Positions 12,212 through 20,126 of a DNA stretch of 54,003 nucleotides are shown here, piece after piece. Numbering within the stretch: the first letter of the stretch is position 1; each line of letters opens with the position of its first letter. A program made the position numbers and the translations under genes. Below the pieces are notes generated by a model. The model ran no database searches and had not been told where the DNA came from. It was given only the letters and a program-made list of their open reading frames with translations. Source of the DNA: Betaproteobacteria bacterium (GTDB lineage Bacteria; Pseudomonadota; Gammaproteobacteria; Burkholderiales; JAEUOS01); the NCBI GenBank assembly GCA_028292405.1, contig JAQGMJ010000065.1, positions 1 to 54,003 on the forward strand, read 5' to 3'.

Positions 12212-12264
12212 ACTTGCATTATGATAGTTGCTAGTGTATAGTAACTATCATCATGAAAGCAAGT
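12212..12264. promoter_or_regulatory. Overlapping divergent promoters in a palindromic operator
   Basis: A 9-bp inverted repeat, ATGATAGTT (12221-12229) and AACTATCAT (12243-12251), is flanked by a second pair, ACTTGC (12212-12217) and GCAAGT (12259-12264). Plus-strand promoter: TTGCAT (12214-12219), 17 nt, TATAGT (12237-12242). Minus-strand promoter: TTGCTT (12262-12257), 16 nt, TATACA (12240-12235). The two -10 boxes overlap within the palindrome, so one bound dimer would block both directions. The HxlR protein encoded alongside is the obvious candidate. Confidence 0.72.
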
Positions 12265-12329
12265 GGCACTGAAGCCTGAACGGCAAGAGGCGCCGCTTTG
12301 ACGCACAGCGACCTGATTGGAGGCCACAA

Positions 12330-12869
12330 ATGCAGCGCAAAAGCTTTGACAAGATGCAGTGCCCGATTGCCCGCGCCCTGGAGCGCGTCGGCGAGTGGTG
12401 GAGCATCCTGATCCTCCGCGATGCCTTTTATGGCATGACCCGGTTCGACGAATTCCAGAAAAGCCTGGATATCGCGCCGAACATGCTGACCAAGCGCCTG
12501 ACTGCCCTGGTCGAGGCGCAACTGCTGGAGCGCCGGCAATACTCGGAGAAGCCGCCGCGCTACGAATACATCCTGACCGAGCGCGGCCGCGACTTCCGCC
12601 CGGTGTTGTGGGCCCTGCTGGAATGGGGCAACAACAACTTCTTCCCCGAAGGGCATAGCGTCGATCTGGTCAACCGTAAGACCGGCAAGGTGGCCAAGCC
12701 GGTGGTGGTTGATAGCGTCAGCGGCAAGCCGATGACCGCGGAGGACTTCGGTCCCAAGGCCGGCCCCGCGGCCACCGAAGGGGTACGGCGCCGTCTCGCC
12801 TTCGGCGCCGCAAAGCGACTCCACCCCGAACTGAAACCGGATTTCTCCATCGATAAGGTGACCTCATGA
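12330..12869 (+). CDS. HxlR-family transcriptional regulator with a single cysteine
   Basis: The 179-residue winged-helix protein shows the HxlR signature CPIARALERVGEWWSILILR from residue 11, then FDEFQKSLDIAPNMLTKRL as the recognition helix region and a wing around YEYILTERGRDF. The C-terminal 60 residues are longer than in minimal HxlR proteins. Cys11 is the only cysteine and occupies the position used for electrophile or redox sensing in YodB-type members. GGAGG precedes the ATG. Its stop overlaps the start of the membrane fusion gene, so it is the first gene of an autoregulated efflux operon. Confidence 0.88.
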   Translation: MQRKSFDKMQCPIARALERVGEWWSILILRDAFYGMTRFDEFQKSLDIAPNMLTKRLTALVEAQLLERRQYSEKPPRYEYILTERGRDFRPVLWALLEWGNNNFFPEGHSVDLVNRKTGKVAKPVVVDSVSGKPMTAEDFGPKAGPAATEGVRRRLAFGAAKRLHPELKPDFSIDKVTS

Positions 12870-13984
12870 GCACCATTACCAGCGCGGAAGCGAGCGCCCT
12901 CGCCGGCGCGTTGCCGCAATCCGGCGTCGCCCCCAGGAAAAACCGCAAGCGGGCGTTGATCCTGATTGCCGCCCTGATCGGCGCGGCGGCCCTCACCGCC
13001 TATGGCGCCCATTGGTACACCGACGGACGTTTCATCGAAAGCACCGATGACGCTTATGTGGGCGGCGACGTCACCGCGATCAGCACGCGCGTCGCCGGCT
13101 ACATCGCCGAAGTGGCGGTGACCGACAACCAGGTGGTGCGCGCCGGCGAGGTGATCATGCGCCTGGACGACCGCGACTTTCGCGCGGCGCTGGCCAAGGC
13201 CGAGGGTGCGGTGGCGGCGCAGCGCGCGCTGATCGCCAACCTGGAGGCCACCAATCACCTGCAGGATGCGATCATTTCGCAGACGCGCGCTACAGTGGCC
13301 GCCGCCGATGCCGACCGGGTGCGCGCCCGCGACGACCAGGAGCGTTATCAATCGCTCTCGGCCCGCTCCGCCGTTTCCATCCAGAGCGCGCAAAAGGCCG
13401 ACGCCGAGTACAAGCAGGCGCAGGCGAATTCGCAAAAGGCCGGCGCGTCGGTGACGGCGGCGCAGCGGCAGCTCGACGTGATCGCCTCGCAAAAGCAGCA
13501 GGCCGAGGCCGCGCTGGCGCAGGCCCTGGCCGAGCGCGACATCGCGCGCCTGAATCTCGACTACACCGTGATCCGCGCGCCGATCGACGGCAGCGTCGGC
13601 AACCGGCGCGCGCGCGTCGGCGGCTATGCGCAAATCGGCGCCCAGCAACTGGCGGTTGTGCCGATCCACGGCTTGTGGGTGGACGCCAACCTGAAGGAAG
13701 GCCAATTGGCCCATGTGCGTTCCGGCGCGCCGGCTACGGTGGAAGCCGACGTGCTGCCCGGCCACAAGTTCGCCGGGCGCGTGGTCAGCGTGGCGCCCGC
13801 CACGGGCTCGCAATTCAGCGTGCTGCCCGCCGAGAACGCCACCGGCAATTTCACCAAGATCGTGCAGCGGGTGCCGGTGCGCATCGCCCTTGATGAGGCG
13901 GACCCGGCAACCCGCCTGTTGCGTCCAGGACTGTCGGTGCTGGTCGAGGTCGACGGGCGCGCCGCCAAATCGCCCCAGCCGTGA
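12866..13984 (+). CDS. HlyD/EmrA-type membrane fusion protein
   Basis: This 372-residue periplasmic adaptor has one N-terminal membrane helix (about residues 29-50, RALILIAALIGAAALTAYGA). It continues with the barrel/lipoyl half STDDAYVGGDVTAISTRVAGYI, a long coiled-coil hairpin (about 105-220, rich in Ala, Gln and Glu), and the second lipoyl half DYTVIRAPIDGSVGNRRARVG. The segment GLWVDANLKEGQL is typical of EmrA. It would link the DHA2 pump to the outer-membrane factor. The ATG overlaps the upstream stop (ATGA) and the end overlaps the pump start, indicating translational coupling. Confidence 0.92.
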   Translation: MSTITSAEASALAGALPQSGVAPRKNRKRALILIAALIGAAALTAYGAHWYTDGRFIESTDDAYVGGDVTAISTRVAGYIAEVAVTDNQVVRAGEVIMRLDDRDFRAALAKAEGAVAAQRALIANLEATNHLQDAIISQTRATVAAADADRVRARDDQERYQSLSARSAVSIQSAQKADAEYKQAQANSQKAGASVTAAQRQLDVIASQKQQAEAALAQALAERDIARLNLDYTVIRAPIDGSVGNRRARVGGYAQIGAQQLAVVPIHGLWVDANLKEGQLAHVRSGAPATVEADVLPGHKFAGRVVSVAPATGSQFSVLPAENATGNFTKIVQRVPVRIALDEADPATRLLRPGLSVLVEVDGRAAKSPQP

Positions 13985-15591
13985 ACGCCCTGACCGCCGG
14001 CGGGGCAGGCGCTTCCCGCGCCGCCGTCCCCGCAGTCCGCTCGCCGGCCGACATGTCGGTCACCGCCAAGGTGCTGGCCTTCGCCACCATGGTGGTGGGC
14101 ATGTTCATCGCCTTGCTGGACATCCAGATCGTCTCGGCCTCGCTGAAGGATATCGGGGGCGGTCTCTCCGCCGGGGCCGATGAGACCGTCTGGGTGCAGA
14201 CGGCTTACCTGATCGCCGAGATCATTGTCATCCCGCTGTCGGGCTGGCTGGCGCGGGTCATGTCCACGCGCTGGCTGTTTTGCGTCTCGGCGGTCGGCTT
14301 CACCCTTGCCAGCCTCGCCTGTGGCGTCGCCTGGGACATCCAGAGCATGATCGCGTTTCGCGCCCTGCAAGGCTTCCTCGGCGGCTCGATGATTCCGATG
14401 GTGTTCACCACTGCCTTCATGTTTTTCCAGGGGCCGCAGCGGGTCATCGCCGCCGCCACCGTCGGCGCCATTGCGTCGCTGGCGCCCACGCTCGGGCCGG
14501 CGGTTGGCGGCTGGATCACCGACAACTTTTCCTGGCACTGGCTGTTCCTGATCAACGTCGTGCCCGGCGCCTTCGTGGCAATCGCCGTGCCCATCATGGT
14601 CCGGGTGGACGAGCCGAACCCCTCGCTGTTGCGCGGTGCGGATTACTTCGGCATCGTGCTGCTGGCGCTTTTTCTGGGCTGCCTTGAATACACCCTGGAA
14701 GAAGGCCCGCGCTGGGACTGGTTTGGCGACCGCACGATCCTCACCACGGGCATCATCTCCGCGGTCGCGGGGGTGGGTTTCATCTGGCGCAGCCTGGCCT
14801 ATGCCAATCCCGTGGTGGATTTGCGTGCGCTGAAAGACCGCAATTTCGCGCTCGGCTGCTTTTTCTCCTTCATGGCCGGTGTCGGAATCTTCGCCACCAT
14901 CTATCTGACACCAGTGTTCCTCAGCCGCGTGCGCGGTTTCAGCGCCCTGCAGATCGGCGAGACGGTGCTGGTCACCGGCATATTCCAGATATTGTCGATT
15001 CCGATCTACGTCATCCTGTCCAAGCGCTATGACTTGCGCTGGCTGATGATGCTCGGCTTGGGCTGCTTTGCCTTGTCGATGGTCGGGTTCGCGCCGATCA
15101 CCCACGACTGGGGCGCGACCGAGTTGTTCCTGCCGCAGGCGCTGCGTGGCTTTGCCCAGCAATTCGCGGTCGCCCCGGCGGTGATCCTGACCCTGGGCGG
15201 CCTGGCGCCGGACCGGCTCAAGCTCGCCTCGGGCCTGTTCAATGTGATGCGCAACCTCGGCGGGGCGATCGGCATCGCCGTCATGGCGACGCTCCTGAAC
15301 GACCGTACCAACCTACACTTTCATCGCATCGCCGAGCACCTGACATCGAGCAACGAGGCGGTGAACGAGGTGTTGCAGCGTGTCGGCGGCAACCTTGCGG
15401 TCGCCGCCGGCGGGCTGGACGCGCAGGTCGGCGCCCTGAAGCAGTTAGGCAGCCTGGTGATGCGCGAGGCGCAAACCCAGACCTTCGGTGATACCTACGT
15501 GGTCCTTCTGGTCTGCTTTGCGATTACCACCGCCATGGTGCCGCTGATGAAGAAAATCGCGCCACCGAAAGCCCCTGTCGCCGATCACTAA
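13981..15591 (+). CDS. DHA2-family multidrug efflux permease, EmrB-like
   Basis: This 536-residue, 14-helix major-facilitator pump exports drugs in exchange for protons. Visible motifs include MFIALLDIQIVSASLKDIGG in helix 1, TAYLIAEIIVIPLSGWLARVM with the motif-A-like region, LQGFLGGSMIPMVFT, and the motif-C-like run SLAPTLGPAVGGWITDNFSWHW. The GTG start at 13981 overlaps the stop of the fusion-protein gene. Its own stop overlaps the convergent uronate-dehydrogenase-like gene by 4 bp, leaving no room for a terminator. With its adaptor and the divergent outer-membrane factor it forms a complete tripartite exporter; the substrate is unknown. Confidence 0.92.
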   Translation: MNALTAGGAGASRAAVPAVRSPADMSVTAKVLAFATMVVGMFIALLDIQIVSASLKDIGGGLSAGADETVWVQTAYLIAEIIVIPLSGWLARVMSTRWLFCVSAVGFTLASLACGVAWDIQSMIAFRALQGFLGGSMIPMVFTTAFMFFQGPQRVIAAATVGAIASLAPTLGPAVGGWITDNFSWHWLFLINVVPGAFVAIAVPIMVRVDEPNPSLLRGADYFGIVLLALFLGCLEYTLEEGPRWDWFGDRTILTTGIISAVAGVGFIWRSLAYANPVVDLRALKDRNFALGCFFSFMAGVGIFATIYLTPVFLSRVRGFSALQIGETVLVTGIFQILSIPIYVILSKRYDLRWLMMLGLGCFALSMVGFAPITHDWGATELFLPQALRGFAQQFAVAPAVILTLGGLAPDRLKLASGLFNVMRNLGGAIGIAVMATLLNDRTNLHFHRIAEHLTSSNEAVNEVLQRVGGNLAVAAGGLDAQVGALKQLGSLVMREAQTQTFGDTYVVLLVCFAITTAMVPLMKKIAPPKAPVADH

Positions 15592-16394
15592 TTCTGGCTG
15601 CAGTGCCGGCCGCCCTGGTAAAGCTCGGCAACAGGGTCTTCTTTCGCAGCGGCGGGACCCGCGTTGGAAGAAACGGCAATCTGCTGCGCAAAGTCTTCCG
15701 CGTTATCCTGCGGCTGGTAGCCCAGGCGGGCGGCGTTGCTGTTGTCCCACCAGCCGCGCGTATTTCCGGAAACGCCATAGACGACTTCGAATGAAATGTC
15801 CGGGTGCTCCAGCCCGATCCTCACCAATTGCGCGAGATCACGCGGGCTGACCCAGATCGACAGATGCCTTTCTATCTGTGGCTGGGGATTGAAATTGCCG
15901 ACGCGAATGCACAGCACCCCGAGCCCGTGCTTGAACGAGTACAGCGATGAGAGCGCTTCACCCACCACCTTGCTGACCCCGTAGCGCGTGTCGGGACGCG
16001 GGTAGGTGGTGTGGTCCAGGCGCTCCGAGCGGGGATAGAAGCCGACGGCGTGATTGCTGCTGGTATAGACCAGCCGCTTGACCCCCGCGAGACGGGCTGC
16101 CTCGAACACGTTGAAGCAGCCGGTGATGTTCGAATCGACCACCGCGCGCCACTCCTTTTCGTGGCCGACGCCGCCGATGCCGCCGAGGTGGACAATCGCG
16201 TCGACGCCCTCGACCATTTTTTGCACGGCATCGAAGTCCGCCAGGTTGGTCTGGTCGATCTCCTCGTTGGGCCGCTCCTGTTCGAGCGGGACGATATCGG
16301 ACAGGCGGATGACGGCATAGAACGGGTTCAGGCTCGCGCGCAGCGACTTGCCGATTTTTCCCGCCGCGCCGGTGATGAGCAGACGATTGATCAT
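15588..16394 (-). CDS. NAD-dependent epimerase/dehydratase, uronate dehydrogenase-like
   Basis: This 268-residue extended short-chain dehydrogenase binds NAD through TGAAGKIGKSLR (residues 8-19) and has the catalytic YGVSK dyad. The string VYTSSNHAVGFYPRSE and RPDTRYGVSKVVGEALSSLY match bacterial uronate dehydrogenases (Udh), which oxidise galacturonate or glucuronate to aldarolactones. The conserved FNPQPQ is close to the family's RIGSCFPEP-like loop but not identical, so another sugar acid is possible. It is the last gene of a three-gene operon (Bug, MmgE/PrpD, this), 16 bp after the PrpD-like stop. Confidence 0.75.
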   Translation of the reverse strand: MINRLLITGAAGKIGKSLRASLNPFYAVIRLSDIVPLEQERPNEEIDQTNLADFDAVQKMVEGVDAIVHLGGIGGVGHEKEWRAVVDSNITGCFNVFEAARLAGVKRLVYTSSNHAVGFYPRSERLDHTTYPRPDTRYGVSKVVGEALSSLYSFKHGLGVLCIRVGNFNPQPQIERHLSIWVSPRDLAQLVRIGLEHPDISFEVVYGVSGNTRGWWDNSNAARLGYQPQDNAEDFAQQIAVSSNAGPAAAKEDPVAELYQGGRHCSQN

Positions 16395-16410
16395 TGCTTA
16401 CCTCAAGGTC

Positions 16411-17826
16411 CTATTGGGCGCGCAGCGCAAACAGGGGCGCGAGCGAATCCAGCTGTTCGACATTACGGGCCCCGGCCAGCCAGGACTGCACCGCGCCGGC
16501 GCCGAACAGCGGCGTGGCGATGGCGGCGAAACGCTGCACCACTTCATCGGTGTTGATCGGGTTTTTCGGCGAACCCTTGGGATGTTCGACAAATTTCTCC
16601 AGCTTGCGGCCGTCCTTCATGGTGAGGGTGACGCGTGCGGGCACGGCTTCGGCAGTGGTGAGGCGCTCAACCTCCGCATCGGGCGCGCAGCGGGTGCGCG
16701 CCGAGAGGTCGCGGATGGCCGGATCGTCCAGATAGGTGGCGAAGTCATCGACCGACAGCGCCAGCGGCCCGGCACGTCCCGGCGTCAGCGCGATGGCCAT
16801 GGCGGCGGCGAATGGCGTGCTGAGCTGCGCTTGCTGATAGTCCACCGGGTTGGGGGAGGCCAGCTTGCTCATCATCGCGCCATGCACGCCCAGTTCGATC
16901 GAAGCGATGTCGTCCATCGGCGCCCCTTCGCGCGCCAGCATTGATGCGCCTTCGATGGCCGCCTGCATGCGCACACTGGTAGCGTGCGGCTTGAGGGAGG
17001 TCCACTCGGTGGGAAAGCGCGTGCCCAGGTCCTTGACCGTGGTGGCAGCATCGAAACGGTCGGAAAATGCCCGGCCGAATCCCTGGCTGCCTTCGATCGC
17101 ATCGTGCGGCCCGGTGAGGCCGGCGCGCGCCAGCAAGGCGGCTTCCATGCCGTTGGCTGCGGCCTTGCCGGCATGAAAGCGCTTGATGTCCGAGCCGGAG
17201 ACGAAGAACTGCGACAGGCCGCAGGCGAAGGTGGCGGCGATGCCCAGCGCATTGCGTATGCCTGCCTGCGGCAGGCGGAACAGCCGCGCGCTGGCGACGG
17301 CCGCGCCCAGCGCGCCGCAGGTGGGCGTGCCCTGGAAACCGCGCAGCGAGTGTTCGGGCTGGATCGACATGCCGACGCGAATTGCCACCTCGTAGCCGGC
17401 CAGCACCGCGGTGAGCAATTCGCGGCCGCTGGCGCCGCTGATCTCGGCGGCGGCCAGCGCGGCGGGCCAGATGCACACGCCCGGGTGGATGATGGCGGCG
17501 ACGTGCGAGTCGTCCCAGTCCAGGCCGCCGGCGGCGGTGCCGTTGATGAAGGCAGCGCGGCCCGGTTCGATGCGCTTGTCGCTGAAGAGAACGCCGGCGC
17601 TGTCGCTGCCAGTGGTGGCGCCGAACACTTGCGCGACGGCGCGCGTCCAGGGCCGGTCGCGGCCGACGGCCGCGGCGCGGAATACGTCGATCATCAGCAC
17701 CGGCATCATCGCGCGCACGTGGGCGGGGACGGCGTCCCAGTCGAGGGCGGCGGCGAATGCGGCCAGGCGGTCGGTGACGGGGATAGGGGAAGTAGAAGTA
17801 GAAGTGGAAGTGGAAGTGGAAGTCAT
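16411..17826 (-). CDS. MmgE/PrpD-family protein (first copy)
   Basis: This 471-residue cytoplasmic protein has the MmgE/PrpD fold: an N-terminal all-helical domain with AAFINGTAAGGLDWDDSHVAAIIHPGVCIWPAALA (about residues 85-120) and TPTCGALGAAVASARLF, then KRFHAGKAAANGMEAALLA and the smaller lid domain. Family members include 2-methylcitrate dehydratase, cis-aconitate decarboxylase and iminodisuccinate epimerase, so a carboxylate lyase or isomerase reaction is expected. The ATG at 17826 is followed by (Thr-Ser)6 encoded by a 6-bp repeat. It lies 59 bp downstream of a Bug receptor gene, which probably delivers or senses its substrate. Confidence 0.85.
   Translation of the reverse strand: MTSTSTSTSTSTSPIPVTDRLAAFAAALDWDAVPAHVRAMMPVLMIDVFRAAAVGRDRPWTRAVAQVFGATTGSDSAGVLFSDKRIEPGRAAFINGTAAGGLDWDDSHVAAIIHPGVCIWPAALAAAEISGASGRELLTAVLAGYEVAIRVGMSIQPEHSLRGFQGTPTCGALGAAVASARLFRLPQAGIRNALGIAATFACGLSQFFVSGSDIKRFHAGKAAANGMEAALLARAGLTGPHDAIEGSQGFGRAFSDRFDAATTVKDLGTRFPTEWTSLKPHATSVRMQAAIEGASMLAREGAPMDDIASIELGVHGAMMSKLASPNPVDYQQAQLSTPFAAAMAIALTPGRAGPLALSVDDFATYLDDPAIRDLSARTRCAPDAEVERLTTAEAVPARVTLTMKDGRKLEKFVEHPKGSPKNPINTDEVVQRFAAIATPLFGAGAVQSWLAGARNVEQLDSLAPLFALRAQ
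17789..17823. repeat. Hexanucleotide repeat (GAAGTR), nearly six units, in the PrpD-like start
   Basis: Five full 6-bp units plus five bases encode the Thr-Ser stretch directly after the initiator Met. Because the unit is 6 bp, changes in copy number alter the length of the N-terminal tail but not the frame. Confidence 0.85.
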
Positions 17827-17852
17827 CGTGCAGGAGGCAGAGGGAAAGGGGC

Positions 17853-17870
17853 GGGCCGCGCACGCGGCCC
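17853..17870 (-). terminator. Intercistronic GC hairpin after the Bug gene
   Basis: GGGCCGCG (17853-17860) and CGCGGCCC (17863-17870) form a very stable stem between the Bug stop and the PrpD-like start. No U-tract follows, so it more likely protects the upstream Bug mRNA or lowers downstream expression than ends transcription. Confidence 0.45.
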
Positions 17871-17885
17871 GGGCAAAGGGGATGC

Positions 17886-18869
17886 TTACTCGGGCTTGAT
17901 GCCGGCGGTCTTGATCACCTGGCCCCAGCGGTTGTAGTCGGCGCGCAGGTAAGTGGTCAGGTCGGCGGGCGTGCCGCCGGAGAGTTCGACGCCCTGGGCG
18001 GCGAAGTATTTGACGGTCCCAGGATTGGCCATGATCTTGTTGGCCGCGGCATTGAGCTTCTGCACCACCGCCGGCGGCAGGCCGGTGGGGCCCCACAGAC
18101 CCCACCACTGCACCGCCTCGAAGCCCGGCAGCCCGGACTGCGCGATGGCCGGCAGGCCCGGGGCCAGCGGCGTGGGTTTGAGGCTGGTGATGGCCAGGCC
18201 GCGCAGTTTGCCGGCCTTGACCATCGGCGTCACGCTGGCATAGTTGGTGAAGAGGATGGCGGTCTGGCCGGCCACGGTGTCGGCCACGGCCGGGGCCGCG
18301 CCCTTGTAGGGCACGTGCAGCATGCGCACGCCGGCCTGCTGCATGAACATTTCGCCGATCAGGTGGCTGAGCGTACCGGCGCCGTTGGAGGCGAAGGCGA
18401 GCTTGCCGGGTTCGGCCTTGGCGGCCGCGATCACCTCGGCCACCGATTTGTAGGGGAGGGAGGTCGTTACCACCAGCTCGTTGGTGGCGTAGGCGACGTT
18501 GACTATCGGGGTGAAGCTGTTGAAGGGGTCATAGGTGCGCCTGGCCGTCAGGTAGGGATTGATCGACATGGCGCTGGCCGAAGTCAGCAGCAGGGTGTAG
18601 CCATCGGGCGCCGCCCGGGCCACGTATTCGGTGCCGATGGAGCCCGCGGCGCCGGCGCGGTTGTCGACGATGAAAGAGCCACCCAGGCTCTTGGTGAATT
18701 CCTGCGCCATGTAGCGCACCACCACATCCCCGGCGCCGCCCGGCGGAAACGGTTCGACGATGGTCACCGGCCGGGCCGGGTATTCCTGGGCCTGCGCCGT
18801 GGCGCAGGCGAAAAAGGCCATCCCCGCCAGCACGGCTCTCATGGCGTAAAAACGCAGTCTCAAGCGCAT
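17886..18869 (-). CDS. Bug-family (TctC) periplasmic receptor
   Basis: The 327-residue protein has a signal peptide (about residues 1-28, ending AQAQ) and the Bug signatures YPARPVTIVEPFPPGGAGDV, IVDNRAGAAGSIGTEYVA, APDGYTLLL, HVPYKGAAPAVADTVAGQ and GKLRGLAITS. Bug proteins bind carboxylates and related small ligands for tripartite tricarboxylate transporters, or serve as sensors. AAGGAG abuts the ATG at 18869; a TTG two codons on (18863) has better spacing and may be used. It leads the operon with the PrpD-like and uronate-dehydrogenase-like genes. No TctA or TctB gene is nearby. Confidence 0.9.
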   Translation of the reverse strand: MRLRLRFYAMRAVLAGMAFFACATAQAQEYPARPVTIVEPFPPGGAGDVVVRYMAQEFTKSLGGSFIVDNRAGAAGSIGTEYVARAAPDGYTLLLTSASAMSINPYLTARRTYDPFNSFTPIVNVAYATNELVVTTSLPYKSVAEVIAAAKAEPGKLAFASNGAGTLSHLIGEMFMQQAGVRMLHVPYKGAAPAVADTVAGQTAILFTNYASVTPMVKAGKLRGLAITSLKPTPLAPGLPAIAQSGLPGFEAVQWWGLWGPTGLPPAVVQKLNAAANKIMANPGTVKYFAAQGVELSGGTPADLTTYLRADYNRWGQVIKTAGIKPE

Positions 18870-19068
18870 CTCCTTGGTAGTGGGCCGGCAATGAAACGGT
18901 TCAACCGCGTGATCGCGTTGGCGCGGAACAGCGTCGGCGAACAGGTGCAAATTCTAGACTCCCGGGAAGCGTTGGCGCAGCGCTGCCTGCGCATTGCGCC
19001 AATAAACGCAAACAGCCGGGGCCGCGCGGCTATTCTGTTTACAATGCCCGGAAATTGACGAGCATGCG

Positions 19069-20094
19069 ATGCCTGTTCATTCGAAATATGGCCTTGGTTC
19101 GAGAGTCGATGACGCCTGGCAGGGCGGCTGTTTGCGTCGGCTCGCACTAATTGCGCTTGGCCTGGCCGCGGGCGCCGGCCATGTAACTCCTTCGCCCGCC
19201 GCCGACTACCCGTCGCGGCCGATCAAGCTGGTCGTGCCCTTCCCGCCGGGCGGCGGCACCGACATGCTGTCGCGCACTCTCGGCAACGAGCTGGGCGAGG
19301 CGCTGCACACGGCGGTGGTGGTCGAAAGCAGGCCGGGCGCGGCCACCAATATCGCCACCGCCTATGTGGCGAACCAGCCGGCGGACGGCTACACCCTGCT
19401 CACGGGCACCGTGTCTTTCGCGGCCAACTCGTCCCTGTACAAGAATTTGCCGTATCGCCCCGAGCAGTTGCAGCCGCTGGCCTTGCTGGCGAACTCGCCA
19501 TCGCTCCTTGCGGTGCGCGCCGATTCGAAATTCCAGAATGCGAAGCAACTCGTCGCCGAAGGCCGCGCGCATCCGGACGCGCTGAATTACGCTTCCTGGG
19601 GCGTGGGCAGCAGCGCGCACCTGGCGGCCGAGCTGTTTCGCCAGACCACCGGTTCGTCGATGACCCACATTCCCTACCCCGGCGGTGGCCCGGCGATCAC
19701 TTCGGTGCTGGCGGGGCAGACGCAGTTTGTCTTTTCCAGCGTGCTGCCGGTCCAGGGCTTTCTAAAAGCCGGCAAGATGCGCGCGCTGGGTATCGCCGCG
19801 GAGGGCCGCAGCACTGCGTTGCCAGACGTGCCGACGTTCAACGAGCAGGGCATTCCACTGGTTACCGGTGCCTGGTTCGGCGTGTTCATCACCGCCGGCA
19901 CACCGCCGCCGGTCGTTGCCGTCCTGGAGGCCGGGCTCAAGCAGGCGATCGGCCGCGCCCAGGTGCGCCAGTCGATCGAGCGTGACGGCGCGGTGCCGGG
20001 CTATGTCGATCACGTGAAATTCGCCGGCTTTGTCGAGCAGGAACGGCAGCGCTGGGCTGCTGTCATCAAGGCGGCGAAGATACCGCCGGAATAG
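19069..20094 (+). CDS. Bug-family (TctC) periplasmic receptor
   Basis: At 341 residues this is the longest Bug in the window. Its N-terminus (MPVHSKYGLGSRVDDAWQ) is long before the hydrophobic core LRRLALIALGLAAGAGHV. The mature part shows YPSRPIKLVVPFPPGGGTDM, VVESRPGAATNIATAYVA, PADGYTLLTG, HIPYPGGGPAITSVLAGQ and GKMRALGIAAEGRS. It is divergent from the preceding Bug operon across about 200 bp (18870-19068), which holds a TACAAT at 19040-19045 but no clear -35. It is monocistronic and followed by a terminator that overlaps the end of the convergent adenosine-deaminase-like gene. Confidence 0.88.
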   Translation: MPVHSKYGLGSRVDDAWQGGCLRRLALIALGLAAGAGHVTPSPAADYPSRPIKLVVPFPPGGGTDMLSRTLGNELGEALHTAVVVESRPGAATNIATAYVANQPADGYTLLTGTVSFAANSSLYKNLPYRPEQLQPLALLANSPSLLAVRADSKFQNAKQLVAEGRAHPDALNYASWGVGSSAHLAAELFRQTTGSSMTHIPYPGGGPAITSVLAGQTQFVFSSVLPVQGFLKAGKMRALGIAAEGRSTALPDVPTFNEQGIPLVTGAWFGVFITAGTPPPVVAVLEAGLKQAIGRAQVRQSIERDGAVPGYVDHVKFAGFVEQERQRWAAVIKAAKIPPE

Positions 20095-20126
20095 CCGGCG
20101 GCTGGCGCGGTCAGCGGCCGGCTTTT
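20093..20126 (+). terminator. Rho-independent terminator of the second Bug gene
   Basis: AGCCGGC (20093-20099, starting in the stop codon) pairs with GCCGGCT (20117-20123), with additional CT/AG pairing inside, followed by TTTT. It overlaps the 3' coding end of the convergent gene. Confidence 0.6.

Noticed and set aside
17783..17823. GAAGTR repeat considered as a CRISPR or phase-variable tract
   Set aside because: Six-bp units without spacers are not a CRISPR, and a 6-bp unit cannot switch the reading frame.
17827..18108. Upstream extension of the first MmgE/PrpD gene
   Set aside because: The added sequence overlaps the 3' end of the Bug gene and has no similarity to the family; the ATG at 17826 fits.
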